Numbered from the stretch's first letter, positions 7,457-16,693 are shown. The stretch is DNA of 64,000 nt from Bin87 sp034423115 (GCA_034423115.1 DAOUJD010000063.1:62001-126000); one strand, 5' to 3'. Program-made: numbers and translations. Notes: generated from the sequence alone by a model not told the origin.

Positions 7457-8905
7457 ATGGGACTCAAACGCCTTCTGCTAAAACCGCTTTCCGGCTATCC
7501 CGGCGGCTACAAGAAAATGCGCCGGGGAACCCAGGGCTTCGACTCGACACCACCCTTCAAGGTTCCCGACAACCCCAGGGACCGACGCAGTCGTATCCCT
7601 CCAACGGGCTTCAAGGAATATTGGTACCCGGCCCTCCCCGCCAAGGATATAAAGAAAAACCAACCGGCCATGCTCCGTATGCTGGGCACCGACGTGGTGT
7701 TCTTCAAGGACAAGCAGGGCGAGGTGCAAGCGCTGTTGGACTGGTGCCCTCACCGTGCCGTCTATCTGTCCATGGGGCACTGCTACTTCGAGGGGTTTCT
7801 CACTTGCCCGTACCATGGGGCCACATTCGACGGCGACGGCAACTGCGTTGCGTTCCTGACCGAAGGCCCCGAATCCATGATGGTCGGCGCGCCCGGCATG
7901 AAGGCCAGGAAGTTCCCCACGGTAACGCTCAAGGGAATGGTCTTCGTGTGGATGGGCGAAGGCGAGCCCGTCGAGCCCGAGGAAGACATCCCTCCTGAAA
8001 TGTTCGAGGAGCCCAACATCTGCCGGCCGTCCTTCGATATGTTCGATTGCAACTGGGTGCTGGTTCTCGAAAACACCATGGACGCCCACAACGCGTTCAT
8101 GGTCCACCGGAACGCCTTGCGTATCCTGGGCAGCCGCGTTGGGGGACGACCGCGTACACCGCTGGGCTACCGCACCAACTTGGTCAACAATAAGAACGTC
8201 CATTACCGCCCGGGCAGCGGAAAGTCCTCTGTGGAGAGGTATTACTACGACGAAGATGGGAACATCCCTTACCAGATGTATTACCCCGGGGTGGACGGTG
8301 TTTGGCCCCTTCACCGCTGGCGCCTTCTCTGGACCTGGTACTTCGACTGGAAGGCCAAGCGCAAGGGACAGGACCCTAACTATCGGCGGGCCTCTGGCGC
8401 CGATACGCCAGACGTGAACGAGTGGAACGGCACCCGCCTGCCCGGGATGTCCCGCACCGGCGGCAACAATCGCTACTTCCGTAGCACCCGTTGGCCCGTG
8501 CCTGTTGAAGAGAATCTCACCCGCATGGTGTATCTCAACGTGGAACGCTACGAGAAACGCCCCGGGTTCTTCCGGCGGCTGGTGAGTGGGGCCACTTGGC
8601 CCTATCGCAACTGGGAGCTCAACTTCAACTTCCGCAACCAGGACTACGATGCTGAAAAGTACACCCAGTACGATATGCCTGAGTATCTGTCGTCCACCGA
8701 CTCCGTGGTAGTGGCCATGCGCAGGCTCTTCGCAGACCATAACCGCGACGTGATCCGTCAGCGGGAGCGGGAGGAGGTCCTTCCGGAAGTCTTGGAAGAA
8801 AGCGAAGCCGAACGCATGGTGCGAGAAGGCGACATCAAAGTCGCGGCTTCCACCGAAGCCTTCGATGCTGATCGACTGGAGGCGGAGCTACTGCGCCGCG
8901 TCTGA
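7457..8905 (+). CDS. Rieske [2Fe-2S] aromatic-ring oxygenase, large subunit
   Basis: The 482-aa product has an N-terminal Rieske domain with ligands C97-x-H99 (WCPHR) and C117-x2-H120 (CPYHG). The catalytic domain shows ENTMDAHNAFMVHR, where D209, H211 and H217 are candidates for the bridging Asp and iron-binding His. Spacing is D-x-H-x5-H rather than the usual D-x2-H-x4-H of naphthalene dioxygenase-type enzymes. No beta subunit, ferredoxin or reductase gene is adjacent, so electrons must come from elsewhere. Together with the upstream BenD-like dehydrogenase it suggests an aromatic hydroxylation step. A phthalate/vanillate-demethylase-like role is the main alternative. Confidence 0.85.
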   Translation: MGLKRLLLKPLSGYPGGYKKMRRGTQGFDSTPPFKVPDNPRDRRSRIPPTGFKEYWYPALPAKDIKKNQPAMLRMLGTDVVFFKDKQGEVQALLDWCPHRAVYLSMGHCYFEGFLTCPYHGATFDGDGNCVAFLTEGPESMMVGAPGMKARKFPTVTLKGMVFVWMGEGEPVEPEEDIPPEMFEEPNICRPSFDMFDCNWVLVLENTMDAHNAFMVHRNALRILGSRVGGRPRTPLGYRTNLVNNKNVHYRPGSGKSSVERYYYDEDGNIPYQMYYPGVDGVWPLHRWRLLWTWYFDWKAKRKGQDPNYRRASGADTPDVNEWNGTRLPGMSRTGGNNRYFRSTRWPVPVEENLTRMVYLNVERYEKRPGFFRRLVSGATWPYRNWELNFNFRNQDYDAEKYTQYDMPEYLSSTDSVVVAMRRLFADHNRDVIRQREREEVLPEVLEESEAERMVREGDIKVAASTEAFDADRLEAELLRRV

Positions 8906-8929
8906 CCACTTGACCAGTAGGTTACAACA

Positions 8930-8965
8930 GGGCAGCGTTCGCGACGGGATGTTCGGACGCTGCCC
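8930..8965 (+). terminator. hairpin after the Rieske gene
   Basis: A 9-bp stem (GGGCAGCGT / ACGCTGCCC) with an 18-nt loop is followed by a weak T-rich tail (TCGTTT). It lies 25 bp past the Rieske stop codon. Confidence 0.5.
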
Positions 8966-9115
8966 TCGTTTACGCGTTAGGGTGGTCCGCCTTTCCCGGT
9001 TTGCCTGGAGGTTGGCCGGTCGAGTGCGGCCCGTTTAGAAGTCCCAGATTCCGCGCCCGTTCGTGGAAAAGGGCGTCCCCTTGTTATACTGTGACCGTTC
9101 GCTCGCGTTCGTCGC

Positions 9116-9203
9116 GGAGGGATGGCAGAGTGGACGAATGCACCGGTCTTGAAAACCGGCAGGGCTAATACCCTCGTGGGTTCGAATCCCACTCCCTCCG
9201 CCA
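9116..9203 (+). tRNA. tRNA-Ser(UGA)
   Basis: A complete cloverleaf is visible. The acceptor stem is GGAGGGA/TCCCTCC, the anticodon loop CTTGAAA has TGA at its centre, and the long variable arm is typical of a class II tRNA. The T-arm GTGGGTTCGAATCCCAC is present, the discriminator is G, and CCA is encoded at the 3' end. A TATACT -10-like box is at 9085-9090. The 3' end is only 7 bp from the end of the convergent phosphodiesterase gene. Confidence 0.95.
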
Positions 9204-9210
9204 CTGTGCC

Positions 9211-10650
9211 CTATACGCGATTGCCCCAATCGACGTACTGAGCCTTGCCAACGTGGCTGATCTGTACTTGTTGGCGGTAATCGCCCGACTGCGCTTCGTG
9301 TGTTGAAACCCACGGCCTCGGCGAGGATTCCGGGTTTTCTGCCAGCGCTTCCCCAAGCACCCGGCCGTCCATCGTTGTTGGCGCATCGTTCATCCCCAAC
9401 AGATGCAGGATGGTGGGCGCAAAATCGATGTTCCCGGTCGGGGTTTCCACGGCGGTACCGTTGCGGAGTGATGGGCCTTTGGCCAGCCCCACGTTTTTTA
9501 ATTCGTGCCGGCTCATGCTCCCGTGCTGCCCCTGTCCGGCCCGTCCCCCTGTGGCGTAAGCATGCCCTTCGTGTCCTACCTCGTTGGGAATGCTGTCCCA
9601 CCGGAACGACATGCTCAAATCCGGAGACCTCGGGCCGTCGCATCCGATCAATGATGCCGGCAGGGTACCACTGGGTTGCCCGACCCTTTCTGATGCAAAC
9701 AGCGGCCCGCACCATTCGTGGCTCGTCAGCCATTGGGCCACGGTTTCCGCAGTGTCCGGATTGTTCTCATGTACGTAGAACAGGGCCGATCCCCCGTTGC
9801 CCGCCACTGCCACGCCGCCCGGCTTTTCCACCGTCGGAAATCCCGATTCCCGCATCATGCTCTCGATCGGAATGGGCTCGGTGATGGTCGAATAGCCGTG
9901 GTCGGACGCAATCAAGATGTCGGTGGTTTCGGACCGCCTGTTTTGCGCCAGCCAACTGAGTACCTCACCGAATTCCGCGTCAGCCTCCCTCAACGCTTGC
10001 GGCGCCCGTCCCAGGCCCACACCGTCCTCGTGCTGGGTTTTGTCAGGTTCGGACAACCACAGCAGCGCGACGGCTGGGTCGATCTCCGGCAGGACGTACT
10101 CGGTCAGGATGCGTCGGCCATGGTTCAACCGGGCGGTGTTGGGCAGCACCTCGGGGGGCCACTCTCCGAAGCGATCTTCAAGTTCCGGGTGCAAGTGCCT
10201 GGGCAACGTGAATTGTGGATGGATGGTCGCGCCGCCCGCAGTCGCGGCGTTGGGGTTGTGCACGTAGGCGTTCCCGCTGGTGCCAGTACCGATCGCGACG
10301 TACTCCATGCCGTGCGCGTGCAGCCGGTCAGCCAGGGTTGGGACTAGCAGGGCGTGGCCAGTGGTATCGACGATCGCCTGAAGCGTTGGTTCCATTGCCG
10401 GAATTACCTGGTTAGGATCGTAATCTCGGCACAGGTAGGTGTTGCCGGCCAGCCCGTGCAGTCCGGGCCTACAGCCAGTGACCAGGCTTGATGCGTTAAC
10501 TCTGGTCACGGTCGGGAATACCGGATGGTGATTGGCGAAAGTCACGCCGGTGCGAGCAAATTCAGCGAGGTTGGGCATCAAGTCCGGAGTGATCTGTGCC
10601 GACTGCAATCCGTCGAACACCACCACCAGAACACGCTTTTGGTCGGCCAT
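9211..10650 (-). CDS. type I phosphodiesterase / nucleotide pyrophosphatase (alkaline phosphatase superfamily)
   Basis: The 479-aa product has the alkaline phosphatase superfamily fold. Metal-site motifs are VVFDG near residues 10-14, the nucleophile Thr in the VFPTVTRVN segment, SEPDKTQHEDG, SDHGYS and QHGSMS. Such enzymes hydrolyse phosphodiesters, pyrophosphates or phosphonates. No signal peptide is seen, so it should be cytoplasmic. A ribosome binding site (GGAGAGGG) precedes the ATG. It is the last gene of the minus-strand run that starts with the hopanoid genes, 14 bp after the nucleoside hydrolase gene, so it may act on sugar-phosphate or nucleotide products. That link is inference. 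Confidence 0.8.
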   Translation of the reverse strand: MADQKRVLVVVFDGLQSAQITPDLMPNLAEFARTGVTFANHHPVFPTVTRVNASSLVTGCRPGLHGLAGNTYLCRDYDPNQVIPAMEPTLQAIVDTTGHALLVPTLADRLHAHGMEYVAIGTGTSGNAYVHNPNAATAGGATIHPQFTLPRHLHPELEDRFGEWPPEVLPNTARLNHGRRILTEYVLPEIDPAVALLWLSEPDKTQHEDGVGLGRAPQALREADAEFGEVLSWLAQNRRSETTDILIASDHGYSTITEPIPIESMMRESGFPTVEKPGGVAVAGNGGSALFYVHENNPDTAETVAQWLTSHEWCGPLFASERVGQPSGTLPASLIGCDGPRSPDLSMSFRWDSIPNEVGHEGHAYATGGRAGQGQHGSMSRHELKNVGLAKGPSLRNGTAVETPTGNIDFAPTILHLLGMNDAPTTMDGRVLGEALAENPESSPRPWVSTHEAQSGDYRQQVQISHVGKAQYVDWGNRV

Positions 10651-10664
10651 GTTGTAACCCTCTC

Positions 10665-11594
10665 CTACTCCCGGTCCAACAAATCCCTGATCGCTGCCCA
10701 GGCAGCGTCGCTGTCAACTCGTTCCGGCGCCGCAACCATGATCAGGCCTCCATTGGCATCGACGACCTCGCACTTCCCCCACATCTCGGAGTCATCAGTA
10801 TCGTCTGAGTCAACCACCCGTATGGTCATGGCTTCCAACCCAACCACTTGGGGGTGCGTCGCCGCCAGCACGGCCAACGGATCGTACAAATAAAATTCCT
10901 GGCGGGACGAATCTCTCGCAAACCAACCTTCCAGCAGTTCGGCCGCCAGGGTACCCAGTTTGCTGGTGTGGCGAACCTTCTCAGCTTGAGTCCGCGTGAT
11001 GGATACCCTCCGGCACGCGGCCAGATCGATGAGCGTCAGCGGCAATCCGGATTCGATGATGGTCTTGGCCGCGGTCGGGTCGCTGTAGAAATTGAACTCA
11101 GCATGCGACGTCGCGTTGCCGGCGGTGTTGACTGCGCCTCCCATTACTACGATTCTCGCCGCCGATCTCAAAGCCTCAGGGTTTCGTTTCCACAATCGGG
11201 CCAGGTTGGTCAGTGGACCCAGCGCGATGATAGTTACCTCCCCCGGGTTGCTTATCAGTGTCTGCGCCAGGATGGGAATCGCTTTGGTGTCGGATGCGGT
11301 GAGGTCCGGGTCTTTCAGTCGTCGCGTCAACCCGGATGCTGAGTGGACATGGCGGGCGTACGCATATCGGCCTCGAACCGGCCGCGCGGCTCCCCGGAAC
11401 ACCGGAATGTCCGACCGACCGGCATATTCCAACAACGCCAGGGTGTTGCGAGTGGAGCGAGCCAGCGGCACGTTGCCCGCGGTCGTGGTCATTCCGACGA
11501 TATCGAAACGCGGGTCGGACAGCAGCATCAGGATGGCAACGGCGTCGTCAACGCCAGGGTCCGTATCGACGACGATTTGTGCCGGCCTACGCAT
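10665..11594 (-). CDS. inosine-uridine-type nucleoside hydrolase
   Basis: The 309-aa protein carries the calcium-binding VDTDPGVDDAVAI signature at residues 9-21, the TTAGNVPL loop, LGPLTNLA, VVMGGA and EFNFYSDPTAA motifs. These are diagnostic of the IUNH family, which cleaves the N-glycosidic bond of ribonucleosides. Length is typical. It sits 13 bp after the epimerase gene and 14 bp before the phosphodiesterase gene. In this operon a base-ribose-cleaving enzyme is interesting because HpnH and HpnG make and process adenosylhopane, but ordinary nucleoside salvage is the simpler reading. Confidence 0.85.
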   Translation of the reverse strand: MRRPAQIVVDTDPGVDDAVAILMLLSDPRFDIVGMTTTAGNVPLARSTRNTLALLEYAGRSDIPVFRGAARPVRGRYAYARHVHSASGLTRRLKDPDLTASDTKAIPILAQTLISNPGEVTIIALGPLTNLARLWKRNPEALRSAARIVVMGGAVNTAGNATSHAEFNFYSDPTAAKTIIESGLPLTLIDLAACRRVSITRTQAEKVRHTSKLGTLAAELLEGWFARDSSRQEFYLYDPLAVLAATHPQVVGLEAMTIRVVDSDDTDDSEMWGKCEVVDANGGLIMVAAPERVDSDAAWAAIRDLLDRE

Positions 11595-11607
11595 GCGCGA
11601 CGCGTTC

Positions 11608-12630
11608 CTATCGGGTGCTTGGCTCGAGCAAGTACGAGTGGCAGTATGCGCGCGCCGCCTGCTCTGAGGAGTATTTTGCTTTGAATCCTGCCGCCTGCCT
11701 CAGTTTCGTGTCCGAAACGATCAGAGGGTTTTTGGCGAGGTGCCGTTTACTAGACGCGGACCGACGTTTGGAACGTGGGGCGGAGGCCGGTCGGCCTTTG
11801 TGCATATCCCGTAGCGTTTTGATCCCTATGGTGCCGTTGCTGGCCACGTTGTAGATTCCGTCGAGTGGGCGGTTGATGGCAAGTTTAACGGCCCTGGTCA
11901 GGTCGTGTTGATGGACCAGTTGCAACGGCGGGTCGCCGTTCCGACCCGCTGCCACAGTATTCCAGAGCAGCTCGTCCGCGACGGGGCTGGATGCCGCGGG
12001 GCCGACCGACATCGCGGTACGCAATACCGCAACCTTCAGCCGTTCATCGCCTACCGGTTCATTGCCGGCTGGTTGCAGGGCGGACTCGGCATCCAGCAGG
12101 AAGCGGTGCTCGGGTGCCGGCTCCGCGGGGGAGCGCTCGGTCACCGGAATCGGGTTCGCGGATCCTGCCCCGTAAACCCGGATGTCGGAAAGATAAACGA
12201 ACTGCCGCAGACCCGCCAACCGGCACGCCTGAACCCAGTGTTGCGTGTCGTCCAGGAATTGTCTAGCGTTCGCCCGGTCGTAATGGCTGCCTACGTGAAT
12301 CACGGAATCTACGGATTCCAGGTGGAATACGTCCGGAGCATCCGCTATGGTCAGTCGTCGGTTATCCAGGACGAGGTCCCAAGCCTTGGATTGCATCACC
12401 TCTGGAATGTCGTCAATGGTGAGAATCGCGCCAGTACGGTTAGGCTCCATGCGATACGCGGAAACCCGTTTGACTGGTCGGGTCAGAGAGTAGTCATCGA
12501 TTGCTACCAACTGACAATCGGGCAACGACCTCTCCAGTTCCATTAACATGAGAGAGCCAAGGGTTGACGACGCGCCGATGACGGCGATCGCCCTAGGGAA
12601 CTCGCTGGGATTTTGAGACGCCGTGGACAT
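11608..12630 (-). CDS. NAD-dependent epimerase/dehydratase-like protein
   Basis: The 340-aa protein has a Rossmann start (AIAVIGASSTLGS, residues about 14-26) with a degenerate glycine motif. It also has the extended-SDR motifs DSVIHVGSHYD and FVYLSDIRVYG, followed by YNVASNGTIGIKTL near the C-terminus. The Tyr-x3-Lys pair is not obvious, so catalytic activity is uncertain. The C-terminus is basic (RSKRRSASSKRHL). It sits in the middle of the minus-strand run, 61 bp after the aldolase. A sugar-nucleotide or lipid-linked sugar substrate is inferred from context only. Confidence 0.65.
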   Translation of the reverse strand: MSTASQNPSEFPRAIAVIGASSTLGSLMLMELERSLPDCQLVAIDDYSLTRPVKRVSAYRMEPNRTGAILTIDDIPEVMQSKAWDLVLDNRRLTIADAPDVFHLESVDSVIHVGSHYDRANARQFLDDTQHWVQACRLAGLRQFVYLSDIRVYGAGSANPIPVTERSPAEPAPEHRFLLDAESALQPAGNEPVGDERLKVAVLRTAMSVGPAASSPVADELLWNTVAAGRNGDPPLQLVHQHDLTRAVKLAINRPLDGIYNVASNGTIGIKTLRDMHKGRPASAPRSKRRSASSKRHLAKNPLIVSDTKLRQAAGFKAKYSSEQAARAYCHSYLLEPSTR

Positions 12631-12691
12631 CTAGGGATCTACTGGTACGGGAGCTTGTGGTCATTAAGCCTGAACAATGAGCTACTACACT

Positions 12692-13357
12692 TCACTGGCG
12701 GCTCGCTCGGAACATTTCCAATTCGGTGGCTATCGCGTCATCGGGCAAGGTGGAAATCGTACGGGCGCCGAAATTGCGGGCCAGCACGAAGATCTGCGCC
12801 AGCCTTTCTACCAGATCGGCGACCTCCAAGGCTTCCCATATGTCCGGGCCTACGCCGACGACACCGTGGTTCCGCAGGAGCGCGGCGTTGCGATCACCTA
12901 AAGCCGCGTATGCTTCCTCGGCTAACTGCTGGGTGCCGGGGAAGGCGTATTTGCTGATCTTGACCGGACCGCCGATAGTGAGCAGCATTTCGTCGATGAG
13001 CGGCGGGATGTCGCGCCCAACCACGGATGCCACGGACGCATGAATGGAATGGGTGTGCACGACCGCCTGAACGTCATCTCGATTGCGGTATATCTCCAGG
13101 TGCAACCGCGTTTCCGACGAGGGGGCCATCCCTCCTTCTTCGACGGGTTCGCCCTCCAGGTCGACGACCACCAATTCTTCCGGCTGCAAACGGTAGTAAG
13201 GGTGATGGGTCGGAGTGACCAGCAACAGCCCGGCGTCGCCAGAGCCGGACAACCTCATACTGGTATTCCCGGAGTACGCGCCGACCAGCCCTCTGCGGTA
13301 CATCTCGCGAGTGGCTTCGGTCAGTTCCAGGCGTTGTTCAGCCCATTGATCCGACAC
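12692..13357 (-). CDS. class II aldolase/adducin family protein
   Basis: This 221-aa zinc aldolase of the fuculose-1-phosphate aldolase type has the SGNTSMRL phosphate-binding motif near residue 30, SSETRLHLEIYRNR with the catalytic Glu, HTHSIHAS (two zinc His) and LLRNHGVVG (third zinc His). A GTG start at 13357 is preferred: GGAG lies 7-9 nt upstream and the product then begins at the family's usual N-terminus. It overlaps the end of hpnE by 20 bp, which implies translational coupling to the hopanoid genes. Related enzymes cleave or dehydrate sugar phosphates such as ribulose-, fuculose- or methylthioribulose-1-phosphate; the substrate here is unknown. Confidence 0.8.
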   Translation of the reverse strand: MSDQWAEQRLELTEATREMYRRGLVGAYSGNTSMRLSGSGDAGLLLVTPTHHPYYRLQPEELVVVDLEGEPVEEGGMAPSSETRLHLEIYRNRDDVQAVVHTHSIHASVASVVGRDIPPLIDEMLLTIGGPVKISKYAFPGTQQLAEEAYAALGDRNAALLRNHGVVGVGPDIWEALEVADLVERLAQIFVLARNFGARTISTLPDDAIATELEMFRASRQ

Positions 13358-14795
13358 TGCTTTTCTCCGAGGGGACGTGGGCGACGTTGGACGACATAAC
13401 CGCCTCAGCAGCATTATAGCCGCTGATCAATGCGCCCTCCATAGTGGATGGCCAACCGGTATTCGTCCATTCTCCCGCCAGGAATAGATTGGGAGATTCG
13501 GTGTGAGGACCGGGGCGGAACCTGTTGGCTCCGGGTGTACATCTGAACGTCGCATTGCGTTGCTTGACCACCACTGCGTCAAGCAGTGTCGCATGGCGCG
13601 CGTCCGGAAAGGCGTGCCGTATTTCATTGGCTATGGTGTGGGCAAAATCGGATCGCTCGAGGCCAATGTAATCCCATGCCGCGCTCACCGATACGGATAA
13701 CGATTGCCCACGGCCTTCGTTCGTCTCGCCGAAGATGCGAGTGGAGTTGAACACCCATTGCAACGGGCTATCGAGAAAATAGCAGAAATCTCCTTGCATC
13801 ACCGGTCTATCGTAGTGTAGGTGTGCGTTTACGATGGGGGAGGTTTGCAAGCCGGACAGGCGGCGCAGCGTCTTTGACTCTGCTAAAAGACCCTCCACGA
13901 GGTTGGGCAACGTCCAGAAAGGCACCGCGCTGATGTATGCGTCCGCACGCATGGTCGAGCCATCGCCAACTGTGATGCCTCTAACGATGCACTCTTGGTC
14001 AGTATGGATGCAGCGGACCGGAGTGCCGGTCGCGATCGAAACACCCACGTTTTCCAGGTACGACTGTGCTGGGCTAACCAAGGCATCAACCAGCGGGGCG
14101 AAGGGATAACCAATGGTGGCGGCATTTTTGCCCGCAAGCAGTCCCTCCTGGACTATCATCAGGCCCATGGACGCGCTTACGTCCCTGACGTTGTCGTTCA
14201 ACGTACCCTCAACCAACACGTTCCATAGGTTCGATACGATCCGGTCCGTCTGGCCGCGAGCTCGCAGCCAGTCATAGAACGTCATATCTTCCAAGGCCGG
14301 ATCATCCCGCGAGGTGAACATCGCAGATACGAGACAACGGGTTGCTTGCAACTTGTCGAGCCAACTGAGGTGGGGATACGACAAGAATGCCGGCAGCAAG
14401 TACATTGGAGTCGGGGCAGTGATGCCGTAGAGCCTTCCCAACCGCCCCGCACGGTCGTACACCGCGGCATCCAGGTGTGGCTGCAGATGCCAAAGATGGC
14501 GCGCACCGATCTTGTCCAGGAAAGTGAGCAAGTTGGTGCATGCTCCCACGACTACGTGCTGACCATTGTCCAGAATCCGCCCGCTGCCAGGATCCTCGAA
14601 AGAGAAGACCCGTCCGCCCAAGGAAGACCGGGCTTCTAACAGTGTTACGTTCCATCCGGATTCGGCGAGCCGGGCTGACGCGGCGATTCCGGCAACGCCG
14701 CCGCCAAATACCAGCGCGGAGCGTTGTTGGGTTTGGGTGAAGGTTCCAGGCGAACGGGTTGCGGCGATCACTTCAGCCACGGGCCGGTGAGCCAT
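13338..14795 (-). CDS. hpnE: hydroxysqualene dehydroxylase / squalene-associated FAD desaturase HpnE
   Basis: The 485-aa flavoprotein has an FAD-binding GGGVAGIAASARLAESG motif at residues about 31-47, LEARSSLGGRVFSF, DNGQHVVVG and a C-terminal NLFLAGEWTNTGWPSTMEGA motif. These place it with HpnE, which reduces hydroxysqualene to squalene in the HpnCDE route. It overlaps hpnD by 28 bp at its start and the aldolase by 20 bp at its end. With hpnC and hpnD it gives a full squalene synthesis module from farnesyl diphosphate. Confidence 0.9.
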   Translation of the reverse strand: MAHRPVAEVIAATRSPGTFTQTQQRSALVFGGGVAGIAASARLAESGWNVTLLEARSSLGGRVFSFEDPGSGRILDNGQHVVVGACTNLLTFLDKIGARHLWHLQPHLDAAVYDRAGRLGRLYGITAPTPMYLLPAFLSYPHLSWLDKLQATRCLVSAMFTSRDDPALEDMTFYDWLRARGQTDRIVSNLWNVLVEGTLNDNVRDVSASMGLMIVQEGLLAGKNAATIGYPFAPLVDALVSPAQSYLENVGVSIATGTPVRCIHTDQECIVRGITVGDGSTMRADAYISAVPFWTLPNLVEGLLAESKTLRRLSGLQTSPIVNAHLHYDRPVMQGDFCYFLDSPLQWVFNSTRIFGETNEGRGQSLSVSVSAAWDYIGLERSDFAHTIANEIRHAFPDARHATLLDAVVVKQRNATFRCTPGANRFRPGPHTESPNLFLAGEWTNTGWPSTMEGALISGYNAAEAVMSSNVAHVPSEKSSVGSMG

Positions 14796-15664
14796 GCCTT
14801 GGTCATCAGCGCCAGTTTCGCCTTTTTGCTGACCGTGATGCGTTCGTCGAACACGTTGTATCCGGCGCGTTCGATCCGGTCCAACACGCCGCCGTAGATA
14901 AAACCCAATGCGGCGGGACAGGCGCGGGAACGCTTGGGGAGGTACGGCAACAACCCGCGGCCACTGACGAAATACTCGCGGGCTCTATCGATCTGGAACT
15001 GGAGCAATTGCGCGAAGGAATCGGTTACTCTCCCAGCTTTGAGGTCGTCTTCGATTACGCCAAAACGCCGCATCTCATCCTGGGGCAGATAGACTCGACC
15101 GAACTCCCAGTCCTCGCGCACGTCGCGGCAGATGTTGGTCAATTGCATCGCCAAGCCCAGATTGGTGGCATGGCAGCGCGCCACCTCCCCTCCGGTGTAG
15201 CCGAAAATGTGGATGCAGATCAGGCCGACGACGGAGGCAACCTGGTAGCAATACTGGCGCAGTTCCTCAAAGTCGGCATAGCGCGTTTTGACGAGGTCCG
15301 ACTCCACGCCATTCAGGACTTCCTGAAAATATTCTTGAGGAATCCGGTGCCGGTCGGCGACGTCAGCCAAGCCTATGAAGAGAGGTTCCGTGGCGCGGCC
15401 ATCGTAGGTTTCGCTCAGCATGTGGCGCAACCGGGAAATCCGCGCCAGTTTTTCCTCCGGAGTGCCTTCGGCATCGACCGAGTCGTCGCAATATCGACAG
15501 AAGGTGTAGGCGACGCAAATACCCTTGCGTTGCTGAGGCGGCAGCGTCAAAAAGGCGAAGTAGAAATTCTTGGCTTCGCGTTTGGTGACCCGCCGGCATT
15601 CGTCGTACGCTTCTGCCAGGGTGGCCGGCGAGGACGATGACGTTGTGGAACTCGGCATGACCAT
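14768..15664 (-). CDS. hpnD: presqualene diphosphate synthase HpnD
   Basis: The 298-aa trans-isoprenyl diphosphate synthase joins two farnesyl diphosphates into presqualene diphosphate. First Asp-rich motif: YCDDSVD (D60, D61, D64). Second: NICRDVREDWEFGRVYLP. The N-terminal NFYFAFLTLPPQQRKGICVAYTF stretch is typical of HpnD and the phytoene/squalene synthase family. It lies 12 bp after hpnC and overlaps hpnE by 28 bp. Phytoene synthase is the alternative family member, but the neighbours favour HpnD. Confidence 0.9.
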   Translation of the reverse strand: MVMPSSTTSSSSPATLAEAYDECRRVTKREAKNFYFAFLTLPPQQRKGICVAYTFCRYCDDSVDAEGTPEEKLARISRLRHMLSETYDGRATEPLFIGLADVADRHRIPQEYFQEVLNGVESDLVKTRYADFEELRQYCYQVASVVGLICIHIFGYTGGEVARCHATNLGLAMQLTNICRDVREDWEFGRVYLPQDEMRRFGVIEDDLKAGRVTDSFAQLLQFQIDRAREYFVSGRGLLPYLPKRSRACPAALGFIYGGVLDRIERAGYNVFDERITVSKKAKLALMTKAWLTGPWLK

Positions 15665-15676
15665 CGGAGCGGTTGG

Positions 15677-16669
15677 CTAGGATGGGAGCCCGTAACCGAG
15701 GCCAAACTTGCTGCGGAACCAGGCCGATGCCAACAGCCGGGCTTTTTTGCGCTTGGACAGGAACGGTCGCGCAGACAACACGTCGTAATTTCGCTTGTGA
15801 ATCGCGTCCAGGACGGCGACACCCCCGCGGGTGAACAGGGCAACGGGCAAGCGGGCAGCGCGGTCCACCGACTCGATCAGTGGCGCCCCGTCGCGGAAGA
15901 GTTGCCGTGCATAGTCGCACTCGTAGGCTAACAACGCCCGAAATTCGTCGCTGGCATTTCCGGTTGCGATATCCGGCTCGGTCGCACCGAATCGGGCCAT
16001 ATCCTGTTGAGGGAGGTAAACTCGGCCCAGTTCGTGATAGTCCCGGGACACGTCCTGCCAAAAATTGGTCAGTTGCAGGGCAGTGCAGGTATTGTCGGCG
16101 AGTCGCTGGCGTTCGGGGTCGGAGTAACCAAACAGGTAAAGGAAGAGATGCCCGACCGGGTTCGCCGAGTAGGTGCAATAGTCGAGGATGTCGTCGAGAG
16201 TATTGAACCTGCCGGTTCCCTGATCGAGCCGGTTGGCATGAATCAGCCGGCGAAAAGGCTCTTTCGGAATCCCGAATTTCGCAACGGTGTGCTGGATCGC
16301 CAAGTTCACTGGGTGGGTCGGTTCACCAGCGTAAATCAGATCCAGTTCGGATTCCCACCAGTCCAATCGACCAATGCGATGCTGGACCACGGCGAAATCT
16401 ATGTGGCCATCTGATGCCGGTGGTGTGGGCCGTGGTCCAGGGTTATCTTGGTCGCCGAGGTCGTCCACCATCCGGCACCAGGAGTACACGGCATAAACGT
16501 GAGGCAACTTTTTGCGGGGTGTGATCCACCCGCCCACGTTGAAGTTTTCGTAGTGGCTCCGCGCCAGCCGAGCGCAGTACTCGTAGGCTTCGTCCAACCC
16601 AATCCTCGGAGCGCCCCTGGTTACTGTGGAGGGCGAATTTGAGGATCCGGTTTCGGTGGTGGTGGACAT
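15677..16669 (-). CDS. hpnC: hydroxysqualene synthase HpnC
   Basis: The 330-aa squalene/phytoene-synthase family protein matches HpnC, which converts presqualene diphosphate to hydroxysqualene. Visible motifs are HYENFNVGGWITPRKK near the N-terminus, the first Asp motif SWCRMVDDLGD, and the second QLTNFWQDVSRDYHELGRVYLP. The NFNVGG start is characteristic of HpnC rather than HpnD. No strong ribosome binding site precedes the ATG. It follows yjbQ by 24 bp and precedes hpnD by 12 bp. Confidence 0.9.
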   Translation of the reverse strand: MSTTTETGSSNSPSTVTRGAPRIGLDEAYEYCARLARSHYENFNVGGWITPRKKLPHVYAVYSWCRMVDDLGDQDNPGPRPTPPASDGHIDFAVVQHRIGRLDWWESELDLIYAGEPTHPVNLAIQHTVAKFGIPKEPFRRLIHANRLDQGTGRFNTLDDILDYCTYSANPVGHLFLYLFGYSDPERQRLADNTCTALQLTNFWQDVSRDYHELGRVYLPQQDMARFGATEPDIATGNASDEFRALLAYECDYARQLFRDGAPLIESVDRAARLPVALFTRGGVAVLDAIHKRNYDVLSARPFLSKRKKARLLASAWFRSKFGLGYGLPS

Positions 16670-16693
16670 GGTGAACCGGGTTGGATGGGAAGT

